Assembly: GCA_001600095.1 (NCBI GenBank)
Contig: BCIX01000001.1
Coordinates: 6,101,198 to 6,165,197 of the forward strand
DNA from: Bullera alba
Taxonomy: Eukaryota; Basidiomycota; Tremellomycetes; Tremellales; Bulleraceae
Direction of reading: 5' to 3'
Length of the DNA stretch: 64,000 bases
The position numbers and the translations under genes were made by a program. This document shows positions 1-10,130 of this stretch, piece by piece; position 1 is the stretch's first letter; every line of letters starts with the position of its first letter. Under the pieces are notes generated by a model. It was not told the DNA's origin. It worked only from the letters and a program-made list of their open reading frames with translations, and made no database searches.

Positions 1-1
1 C

Positions 2-3000
2 CCCTCGACACCACAAAAGAACTCGCCGCAGAAGTCTCGTCTATCGCCGAACAGCCCAACGCCTCAACGCAGCTTGACCACCAGAGTCTCCCCATCCAGA
101 CTCTCGCCTAGGGTGTTGTCGAGGAACAACTCGGAGCGCAGACGCTCCAAATCTTTCGATGGGCCGGATCCAAGGCCGTTCTTGGGTGATATCTGGAATG
201 AAGTGTCAACCTCGTCGTCAACCAGCACGAGTCCAGCCCCGATCTCTTCTTTCGCTTCCCACAGCATGATCAGGCTCCTGACCAGTCCACCATCGGCCTC
301 GGCACCAGACTTTGCCACGGAACCGATGGAGCCCACGTCGAAGGTATCAGAAGCCAAGGTGGACGAAAAGGCTACTACACAAGTCGCAGACCCCACTGCA
401 CTTGAGAGCGATCAGTCGGCACCTTCGTCCCTCGATTACAGCCACGACCAAACGCCCTCTGGAGCATCGTCGAGTTGTGAATCACCCTCGCCCTCGCCAC
501 CACATACTCCCGAAGAGAGGACAACGAGACAATTGGACTTTGGCTTTGACCCAGAGTTTGACAACACGAGCTCTACGCCAACCCCGCCACCACACCAGAA
601 GGTCATCAAGGATCAAACAGAGCCTCAGCCATTCATGCACAACATGCCGCCAAACATCCCATTACCGGCCCTACCGACCGCGCCAGCGCTATTGGAGAGT
701 CCTATGGCCAAGACCAGCGGTGATTCCCCCAAGATGTCACTCCAACCTTCTGCGGTGATCGAGTCGGCCAAAGTGCAAGTCAAACCAATGGTGGAAGAGG
801 TGAAACAGTCCGGTCAAAAGATCCGACCGGCACGGAAGAATGTGTGGACGTTGACGCGGAAAGTGGAAGTCGTGACGCCAGACTCGAGCATGACCACGTT
901 GAGTATTGCCCAGGAGCTGGGAAGAGTGCTATTCGAGTGAGTGTTTGAGCTGCCCCAGAGAGGCCCCAGAAAGCTCACGCATTATCTAGCTTCCGATCTC
1001 CCTCGGCCGTTCCTCACCACGTCACGGATCGAGTCCACATTGTTCGTACGCAGCTACTGCCGTTGGTAGCGGAGATCGACAAGCGATACTACGACAGCCG
1101 ACCGACGGGCGAAGAGGCCAGTTCGAAGCGGATCCTAAGGGAAAAGTGCTTTGAGTGGATCGATACTTTGTTCTTCGAGCTACAAGTCGAGCAGCCGGCT
1201 GGCGAGAGAGGTGCCTGTCTGGAGGGTTTCGCGGCCATTTTGGAGAGGTGGGTGGCTCAGCGCATGTGCGTTGATTAAGACTGACGAGCTGGGTGTTAGC
1301 GCTTGCTTGAGTGAACTTGCGATTGAGCATGATTACAACCATGTCCGGCGGTTCAAAGACGTCATGATAAGGTGTATGAGTTTTGTGATGAGCAAGCTCG
1401 GAGCCAAGGGTGTCTTCCACAACACACTGCTCTTCAGCGGTCGATTCCTGGTAGGTGATCGCTCAGCTCGCCGATGCGCTTTCGATTAGGACGGCTCGGC
1501 TGACTCTCGCTTCAGGCCTTTGCCTTCTTCAGAGTGCCCCACATTGGCGAGCAATTGGTCACTGTGCTTCAACCACCACGAGGCGCTCTGATGCGGTTCA
1601 CTCGCGCGGCATTGCTCGGAGCTTCGATGCCAGTATCGGCTCAACCTCAATACCCGAAACACCTTAAACCGCTCTGTTTCGACGACTCTCGATCGTACAC
1701 TGCTCGACTGGCCGGCTTGGCCCCCGAGTTCAACAACGAGACGGAGCGTGACGCGTTCTTGTTCCAACCTGGAAACTGGCTGCGACGATGGCAGTCTGAC
1801 GATTCGGAACTGTTCCCCGCATTCTACCGAGCCTATCATCGTCAACTGGCAATCTTCCTCGGACCCGCCATCGAGCACTACCAATCGCAAAACAAGCCAT
1901 TGCCCGCTTCGGTCTTGCTCCGAGCACCAGGTTACGCCCATCTCGCCACGATCTTCGCAAAGAAGTGCCACTCGTACATCCTTGGATCGGTCAACGCAGT
2001 CACGACTTCGTCCTCGTCTCATCACTTTGAGGCGACGGAAACTGCCGGATTCAGAGGTTCACAAAAGCCCGCCGTGCTCGAGACTGCCAATCGACGGCTG
2101 GTGGAGACGATTACGACTTTCACCAATCTCAAAGTCATGGTGCCAGACGCCAAGACCAAGCGGGTGATTTCGTGCCACGGTGAGATGCTTTACACTGGCA
2201 TCATCGACTTGTGGGTCAAGAGCCTCATCTCCAAGACATCGCTTTACGCTCCCAAAGGGTGTTTCTCGCTTTTCGACATGTTGGACGGTATCGTCGACCC
2301 ACCACTCGACGCCCTGACAGGAGAGCGGAGGTTGAAGGAGACTTCCTTGCTCGACGTGCCGCATCTCATTCATGTGATCAGGCTGATCTTGACCGAGGGC
2401 GAACATGCCTTGACGATCGTCAAGACCATTGCATTTGTGTTCACCCACTGGGAGGTTTTGACGGCTAGGGCCGAGGATAGGAGGGAGCTGTGCTTGGAGC
2501 TGCTATTGGAGAAGCCACTGTTCGAGCGGTTGCTGCTGTTCTGGTCGCAGTCTGTCCGATCTTACGTCCTGCGTCTAGTGGTGAGTACGACAAGAAATGG
2601 AAAGTCTAGGCGATCCTAGCTGACAACGCCGTAGGTCTTCCGATTGGGTCACCTTCACACCAAAAAGGAAGACGGGATCGCGCACGATGTCGAGATGGAA
2701 AGTGTGCAATTGCTCCAAACTCGCTTGGACAGGATCAAGAAGAGACACGACCAGCTCGAGCCCAAAGCCGCATCTGAAGCAGACGACGAGGCGGACAAGG
2801 ACGACGACCTGTTTTTGACGCCTATCGACGGTGTCAACGGCATGCCGAGGAGTCGATCCACCATCACCATGGTCGCAGAGTCGCCGCGGACTGGATCGGT
2901 GAACAAGGCGGAGAAGCTTCTGGGACTGGGTTTCGGAAATGTCGACAAGCCGACGGCGGAGATTGAGACTAATGGCAAGATGGGCAAAGCCACGAGCTGG

Positions 3001-4008
3001 CTCAAAAAGTCTTTCGGAAAGCAAAAGAAGAGAAAGGATAATGGTGAATCACCCTCGCCTTCTCTGACCTCGCTCAGCCCTTCTCCGAACCACTTCCAGC
3101 TGAGTCCCAACCCGAACGCACTCAGCCCGAATCCCGCCCCGAGCCCGAACCAGCTCAGCCCCAATCCGGCTCAAACGCCAAGTCTAGCCAACTCGCCTTT
3201 GGCCCGGACGCCCGCACAGAGCCCGTCGTCGGTCTACTCGTCCCCTGGTCTGCCATACCTGTCATCACCATCGGACAGCAAACTCGCCACGACACCTGAT
3301 ATGCGACGGCAACCCGCGTCATCACCCTTCAGCGCGGCGCTTGAGTCCCCCATGATCCCCTCGCCGACCTCAAGCGGCGAGAGCATGTCGTCACCGACGA
3401 GTCCCAGCATGTCGTCGATGAACCGCAAGAACAAGCCACCAAGGATCACAACCCAAGAGTCGTCCCCCGTCACCGACAAGGACCGATCTTCGAGCGGATA
3501 CAGCTTTGAGTTCGAGCTCAGCACCATGTCCCCCCGATCCGACACGTTTGACCCCGCGCCAAGTCCCCACAAAGCTCCCAGCTCGCCAGTGGGTGCCAAC
3601 CCCCTAGTCGGGGGCAAGAGGTCGTCTCTTCCCCCCTCCCCGAGACAGCCTGCTTCTCCGCACATGTCGAGGTCGTTCTCCAAGCGATCAAGCTTGCTGC
3701 CCCCTCCAACGGCAAGTATCCTCGCCAATGAGATGGCAGCGAGTCCAGGAAGCAAGTTGCAATTGGAGCGAATTCAGGAGGAGGAGAGAGGGTACGACGC
3801 AAAGCTCCACGCGTACGCGATCAGGATGTTTGCAGAGCTGGAAGATGCACAAAAAGAGGTGAGCTCGATTCGACCGACCTTATTGGGAGTAAAGCTGACG
3901 AGAGTGCCTTAGTACGACGAGTGGTGGAGTGATGGCGGTATTGGAAAGATGGACGGCGCACCACCTCGATTGACGGTCGCCTGGCCATTCCACGACGGGG
4001 AGGATTAG
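2..4008 (+). CDS. DUF1765/UPF0592-like conserved fungal protein (5' end outside window)
   Basis: The frame is open from the first bases, so the start lies upstream. Exons read as 2-936, 990-1247, 1300-1450, 1516-2580, 2635-3858 and 3913-4008; together they keep one frame for 1,242 residues and end in TAG. The first ~300 residues are Ser/Pro-rich and low complexity. The middle (~310-780) is a folded, mostly helical region with the stretch LLRAPGYAHLATIFAKKCHS, which I associate with the fungal DUF1765/UPF0592 family, whose biochemical role is unknown. The last third is again Ser/Pro-rich, with many SPNP/SPxP repeats (about 3090-3230), before a short conserved end, WWSDGGIGKMDG and WPFHDGED. 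Family assignment is from memory of the conserved core and is moderately sure. The gene runs convergently into MED22. Confidence 0.62.
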
Positions 4009-4248
4009 AAGTAGATGTGCGAGGAGAGAAGAACAAGGAGGAGGGATAGCATATTGTGGCATACATTTTGGGATCATTTCTGACAAGAATCGGATACGGT
4101 GTGTGTATAATATAAAGACCTGTAACGACCTCACGAGGACTCTTGACATTTGACATTTGACCGACTCGTAGGATCTAGTGATAGTTCATGCAGCATACAA
4201 CTTGGGTATCAAGTGCGGGATATACGATATTTGGTTAGCTAGTGACTT

Positions 4249-5079
4249 CTACACCTCTTCCATTTCCTCGTCTTCGTCATCCTCGTCTTCTACGCCGTCG
4301 CCGCCGTTCTTGGGACTGGAGGAGTCGACCACGATGGCACTGGGTTGGGGTGATCGATCCTGCGCTGCTGTTTGCGCTGTTCGTTCGGGCAATGAGGGTT
4401 GTGCTGGTTCTTTGGGTACCGCAACACTGTCTGGTGCTATGGCCTGTGCTTCGTCTTTCCGCTGGCCTTGCTGAACACTAGTCGAGGACTCGCCCCCGCC
4501 GCCACCGTCACCGCCTAAGAGCGCAACGAGCTCTTCTCCCACTTGTCCCCTCCTCGTCTCGATATCCCTTCTGACGAGACGCATCTCCCCGTCTCGCTTG
4601 ATCACGTAGGAGACTTGATCCGAGAGTAAAAGTGTCATCTTGAGTTCGTGCGCCATATCCCGGATCGTCTGGGTTGAGCGGATGAGCTGCGATGTCCGGA
4701 GTTTGAGGTGTAATGCTTGTGTTGTATGGTTGTGCGGTGCCGGATTCGAGCGAATCTATACAGGTGGATCAGCATAACACTCGCTTCCTTGCCTTACGAG
4801 AAAGCTGCGATGGGGGACAAGGTCACCACTCACATCGCTCAACTCGACCAAATCCTTCAAACACCCTACGACGCCTTTCAATTCCCTGTCGATCCTAGCG
4901 TTCCACTCTTCGTGGACTTTGTCCAATTGCCTCTGATGTCTCTCCCCCAGCTCTCCCTTCAAGTCTGATTCGTCTGTTTGGATGAGGTTGGCACCGTGTC
5001 GCCGAAGTCGGCCTAGGGAAGCGGTTGGGATGGACGAGGCGTTTAGAGCGTCCGTCTGGAATGGCTTCCTGGCCGCCAT
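4249..5079 (-). CDS. MED22: Mediator of RNA polymerase II transcription subunit 22
   Basis: Two exons, 4834-5079 and 4249-4755, joined by a 78-nt intron (GTGAGT...CTGTATAG), give 250 residues from the ATG at 5079. Residues ~35-130 carry the Med22/Surf5 signature: a helical segment with HQRQLDKVHEEWNARIDREL, then LKLRTSQLIRSTQTIRDMA and the LLLSDQ motif typical of the family, in which the head-module subunit pairs with Med11. Med22 is a nuclear subunit of the Mediator head and bridges activators to RNA polymerase II. The C-terminal ~100 residues are a low-complexity tail: a GGDGGGGGE run, then Ser/Pro-rich sequence ending in a D/E-rich stretch. That makes the protein longer than the usual ~120-200 residues. 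The CDS ends 240 bp from the convergent upstream gene. Confidence 0.8.
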
Positions 5080-5532
5080 CGCGGAGTTCTGCCTCTTCGA
5101 TAAGCTGGAGGATCAGCGCTGAGAAGCTGGGTTTCTACAGCAGCCAATCCTTCAGTATCTTCCGGCCGGGATTGTGCGAACCTTCACTAGCTTCACTTGT
5201 TAATGTCGAGCACGTAGAGCTTGAAGTATGGCTACAATGAAGGAAGAGCCGAAGAGGTGTTTCACCCAAAGACAGTTACACCTTCGGCTAAACTCCGGAA
5301 ATACTGTCCTACGCTCGTTTCAGGTGGAGGATGTCCAGCAAGGGGGAAGACTGCACGAAGTAGGTTGATTTCCTTCCTTCTCTGCATGGCATCACAGTCC
5401 TTATTCGATCTACCAGTAGCAGTGATCGAAGAGCGGTGGGATCGCTGAAGACGAGATAGAGTAGGCAGATAGCAGTGGAGGCGAGTATGAGTCACGTCTA
5501 AGGAGTATAGAGATCGAGCAGCTTCGGTCAAC
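5080..5532. promoter_or_regulatory. Divergent intergenic region MED22 / RAD51 paralogue
   Basis: About 450 bp separate the start codons of MED22 (minus) and the RAD51-like gene (plus), so it must hold both promoters. I see no clear TATA box or repeat and no additional coding exon. Confidence 0.4.
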
Positions 5533-7139
5533 ATGCTGCTCAAGCGGATGTCAGGAAAGTTGCCTCCGTACCTCGCCGTGCACATTCCAACACTAGGTGA
5601 GTGGCCCGCATGTTCAGCTACCAGTTCTGCTTCCGCCAAGTGCCTAGCTGACATTCGTGACGCCTTTCAGAGGCTGCTGGATTGACTACGACAGAGAATT
5701 TCCTGTTCACCCCGCAAACCGTACTCAAAGCCCGACTTCCATCCCTCCCTCCAGGCCACATAGAGGATCTAACAGCACATTGCCTAGCCCACACTGGACC
5801 ACAAGTCATCAACGGTGAACATGAGCTAGAGTATCAGGAGAGAATGCTGTCGGGGGTCTCATGGGAAGGATGGGGAATCTCGAACTTGGACGACCTGGTC
5901 GATGGGTGGGATGGGATCGGCATAGTCGAGATCGCGGGTGGAAAGAGGGTTGCCAAGTCGGTAAGTCACTCGAACGACTTTAATTTCTACGGGCTGATTG
6001 GTTTCGGGGGTAGTTGCTCGCGTTACATGGGGTATTGCGGAAATTGGTGGAGGACTCCAATGCGATTTGCAGGTGGATCGACACGGACGGTGGTTTCAGC
6101 GCATCAAGGGCGAAATCAATCCTAGATGCCTGGGGAGTCGATGTGAGTTCAGCTGTGTCGTTAGCTCCATACATCATGAGCTGAGGGCTATGTCAGGATC
6201 CAGAGGTGGTTCTGGGGCGATTGGTGGTATCAACCTGTTTCCAGATCGAGCCCGATTTGTTCGATCTTATCTCGGTGATGCAGTCCGAGGTGCAGGGTAT
6301 AGAGGTGGGCATGCAGCTCGTACGTTCCAAGACTTCTGAGCTGAAAGCCTCTGGTCAGTCATCGATGGGATCACTGCGCATGATTGTCGTCGACTCAATC
6401 ACGAATCTATTCAAGGATACACTGATGTCTACAACGTCTCAAGGTGAGTCAGCTGTCCAGTTCCGTGTGCTTTGCAAGCTGACACCAACACAGGCCACGC
6501 TGCGATGATTACCGTAATGGAAGAGCTGGCAGAGATGACATATGCACATGGTCTGACCACATGGGTGAGGCTGCACACGATGTCCTAGCCATCATGCTAG
6601 CTGTGTACCCAAGGGGGCGAATAGCTAAGCTGTCACTTCTATAGGTCATCAACGGTGTGGCGTCGTCGCTCCCTTCCAACCCGTCCTCCGTCTTCTCGGC
6701 CACCACCACAAAACCCGCTCTCGGCACCTCATTCACTTTCACCACCGATATCTGTCTACTACTGCAAGAAACTGGACGGGTATTTGGCCTCGTGGACGAA
6801 CAGGAACGTGAGCGATCGAGGAAACAAGCAGGTCTGAGGGCTGTTGTGGAGGTGTTGAAGAGTAGAGTCTCGGTGGGTTTCTCTTCCCGTACGAGGAATC
6901 GTGTAGGGCTGATCTGGATGACAGCCTTCGGGGATCTGGACAGTCTTTGAGACAGTCAGCTGTTTCTTTCTGAGGGTAATCCCAATTCAAGCTGACGTAT
7001 GCTCCAGGATGGGATACAGCTTTTCGATGTGGTAGCCCCACCGCTGGAAACGGAGAGGAATAGGTTGTTGTCGAGGGGGATAGCAGTAGGGCCAGCCCGG
7101 CCCACTTTTGGGCCACTTAAGGATACAGTGCTGCCATGA
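5533..7139 (+). CDS. RAD51-paralogue recombinase-like ATPase (RAD51D/RecA superfamily)
   Basis: Eight exons: 5533-5596, 5671-5960, 6014-6142, 6197-6443, 6494-6564, 6645-6872, 6925-6975 and 7008-7139, giving 403 residues. After an N-terminal helical domain come LDDLVDGWDGIGIVEIAGG (the position before Walker A), the P-loop GGKRVAKS, Walker B RMIVVDS (~225), and the C-terminal RAD51-family marks KPALGTSFTF and VLKSRVSPSGIW...DGIQLFDV. RAD51 paralogues help load or remodel RAD51 filaments in homologous recombination in the nucleus. The KPALG order and spacing resemble RAD51D, but RAD55/57-like relationships are not excluded. The P-loop lacks the last Gly of GxxxxGK[ST] (Ala instead), so ATP binding may be altered. 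The last intron (6976-7007) is only 32 nt; that junction is the weakest part of the model. Confidence 0.68.
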
Positions 7140-7324
7140 ATGTGAGCGTCGTTGGGGCTACTACAACATGCATGGTGTGTACTAGAGTCGGTCTCGTGAG
7201 AAAGCATGAGAAGACCTGTGTACATAGGAATGAAAGTAGCTTCTATACTTCGACCCGAGCTCTACATGATACAACGTGACTATCATCTTCGTGAGAATTC
7301 CTGTGCCCGAATTGTGCAAGGTCC

Positions 7325-8897
7325 TCACTTCTCAACTAGCATATGCGTCCTCCTCCTCGTCGCCACGACCTGGGATTTTCTTCCCGTCGCCCTTCCAATC
7401 GCGGTGTCATCATAACGCCCATCTTCCCCTCGTAAATGTGTCAATTGGTCGTAGTCCTCGTCCGGGTCGTACTCCTCCTCGTAGCGTGGATGTTGCTGAT
7501 GACCTCTTCCTCCGCCCCTCTCGAATCGCGTGTCGCGTTGAAACGATTCTTCGTGATGGGATCGCTGAGAGTCGTAGTATATCTGCCTAGAGGCCGTTTG
7601 GCGTGGTGTGACGATCTTCTCGTCATTGTGCCCGGATTCGGGGGATACGTCCCACTTTGGCGCCCTCGAGCTGCCTTCTTGAGCAATCGCATTGGTCTCG
7701 ACGGCAATAGGATATCGAGCCGAACCCTTGTTCCTGGAATGGTCATTTTGTCGGCTGGAGTCATCGGCATGGATGAAGTCCTGGTCGCGATCCTCCTTGC
7801 GGTGAGAAATGCTCGACTTGCTCTTGGTTGACCTCGACTTGGAGCTGCCGCCGCTTTTGTTTCTCTTGCTGACCTTCTTGCTCCCAGACACTCTTCCGTG
7901 GATCAATAGGTCCATGCTGATCTTCCCCAACCATCCCGCTCCCAAGCCCATCACACAGCCTAATCCGATGACTCCGCCGACGAACGTGTAGACCGGGTAG
8001 AACACATTCAGGATATCACCAACAAAGGCCAGCGGACCCAGGATGAACGTCCTTGCTATCAATCTCCCCGTCGAGGTGACGGGGTATAGGATCGTGAAGA
8101 GGATGTGTAGTACCAAATGCAGGGTGTTGAGAAGTAGTGGCACAGGAATGGCCAAGAGCGTAATGGCGAGGTAGAGTGGATACATAACAACCCCCAGGAT
8201 GATCCTGAATATCGACACTGAACCACCATTCTCGGAGCCGGAAACTGCGGGTACGGGCGACGGGAGGTGAGGTAAATGATACGGAAGGTGATAGTTGTTT
8301 GACGAGCCGTCCGCTCTGTAGTTCGGTCCCCCACTGAAGGCCAAGGGCGAAGAGCCCGAGAAGAGGGACGATGTTGGTGGTAGGTGTGAGAGAATCTCGA
8401 GCTCATCGGATCGAGTGAGAATCTGGAAGATGAGGTAGAAGGCGGCGACGTATACTAGAGCACGAGGAAGAGTCAGTACAATGCCTGATTGCATGGCACG
8501 CTTGGGATAGAATGAAGGTGAGTGTGAGAAGGGCGAAAGCCAGCCTGAGAAAGGCATCGCCCCAAGTCTCGACCGCAAAAGTCAAAGGAGGGTCTTGGTA
8601 CTCACGAACAACGACTACTGGACTCATTGGCTCATCCTTCTTCTTCCTCTTCACCTTGACCTCTTCTCCATGCTCCCACTCGGGTTCTTCGTCACTATAC
8701 GCCGAATCTGGCGTGGCGGCAGAGTACATACTGCCACTATTCGTTCTTGTCCTTGTTCGATGGGATTGCTGCGACATGGCCGTCGACGAGCTGTGTTGTC
8801 GAGGTCGAGGTCGACGCGTCGGGTTGAGCGTTCCTTCGACGCTGGCTCTGTCGAACGTGGACGAGCGGCGCCTGGGAAGATGTTGTTGGTCTGCCAT
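7325..8897 (-). CDS. Unknown multi-pass membrane protein, conserved-looking in basidiomycetes
   Basis: Two exons, 8606-8897 and 7325-8484, give 483 residues from the ATG at 8897. The donor GTGAGTACC and acceptor CAATCAG restore the frame exactly. The first ~95 residues are Ser/Arg-rich and soluble. A hydrophobic segment, VYVAAFYLIFQIL, follows near 105. Residues ~185-300 contain three or four more strongly hydrophobic segments (IILGVVMYPLYLAITLLAI, PLLLNTLHLVLHILFTILY, YTFVGGVIGLGCVMGLGAGW). The last ~180 residues are hydrophilic, Lys/Ser- then Asp/Glu/Arg/His-rich, probably cytoplasmic. I do not recognise the family and give no function. An ER or vacuolar membrane location is only a guess, as no signal is seen. 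Confidence 0.72.
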
Positions 8898-10130
8898 CTC
8901 CGGAGCGAGTGTCCGTGAGTGATGGGAAAGTAGACCGAGTGAGGATCAGGAGCGCGTGGGAGGATATTGGGTATATGAAATGTTATAGTCGGTCGAGATC
9001 GAAATGACGCGAGGCGACGGACCCAAGCGTGGGGAATGCGTGGTCCTAGGTTTCCAGGTTGCCTAGTGCACTATATTTGCTGGTTACAGACGAGGAGGAC
9101 GACCTAGGAGGAGTGGTCAGCCGAGGTGGAGATGTTATACTTAGACAAGCCTACTTACCGGGTATGGCTGAGGATACTGCAAGTTGGGCGTCGTCGTGCC
9201 TGGTCGATCGATAAGTCAACTCGCGGCTGACCTTTGACCGTACTATCTTGTGAGTCGAGTGACCGGAGGCGGTAGATGACGGCGAGTTCGAGGACCGAGT
9301 AGACTGCCTGGCCACTGCACAGCTCGCTGTAACGAGATGTTGTTGGCTCGAGGTAGTCACCCGAGTTGCCTCTCCCCCATTCGCACTTTTGGCTGTCGCG
9401 AGACCCGTCGTCACTCACCGGATAAACAGGGTGACAATCCGGGGGTGACCGTCACTGAATCCGGGGTAACCTGCTGTCACCGTGAGTAAGCAAGTGGGAA
9501 GAGGGAAGAGGGCGATGCTGAGGCCGGTGAGATCGATTCCAAATTCCAATATTGAGCTCGTGACTCGTAACGTTGCTGCTCGCAGCAACTTTGAGGCAGC
9601 AACAATCTGGTGATAGACTGAAGTCTGCTGGAGACCATCCACGTCGCCCATGTGTGTGATGACACGAAGCCTCGCCTAAGTGGGGAGACTGGAATCCCAC
9701 CGATTGCAGCGAGAAAAGCCAGAAGCTGTGGCCTGCCGTCTGCCGCCAGTGCCATGCATGACAACAAGCGCATCTGTCCCGTCATTCATACCATCATGAT
9801 CAGAGCTAGTGCATGACCCTGCACTTGGTGTGTGCTGATTGTGATGCCAGTCGGCCGACTGAGTACAACAGCGACCGAGATACCGGACGGTTTTGGCCGA
9901 TGAGTTTCAGTTGTTTCAGTCAGATCAACTTCTTGTTGCAATTGTGTTGCAAACAACTACCTCTACCCACTACTGTAAAGAAGAATCGCTCTGTCATTTT
10001 CTGTTCACCCCTCATCTAGCCTGAACTAGCGAGCTACCCGCTATAGAACCAGATACATTCCCCCTGCCCATCGAGCACGCGCAACGGGCGTCAGCTCACC
10101 ACATCTCGCCTGCTGAACCTACCACCGCGC
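8898..10130. other. 1.2-kb divergent intergenic region
   Basis: This lies between the start codons of the membrane protein (minus) and the siderophore-type transporter (plus). Only short open frames without splice support are present. It must hold both promoters; no strong GATA-type cluster is obvious next to the transporter. Confidence 0.4.
9104..9158 (-). other. Possible 5'-UTR intron of the membrane-protein gene
   Basis: On the minus strand a canonical donor GTAAGTAGG, a GCTGACC branch-like site and a CTCCTAG acceptor bound a 55-nt segment about 200 nt upstream of the ATG at 8897. Size and signals match coding introns in the window. If real, transcription starts above 9160. Confidence 0.35.

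Noticed and set aside
64..396. Antisense open frame over the first gene
   Set aside because: It mirrors low-complexity Ser-rich coding sequence of the plus-strand DUF1765 gene.
8480..8578. ATG at 8578 as a separate start of the membrane protein
   Set aside because: It lies inside the intron (8485-8605); the joined two-exon reading starting at 8897 is longer and has canonical signals.
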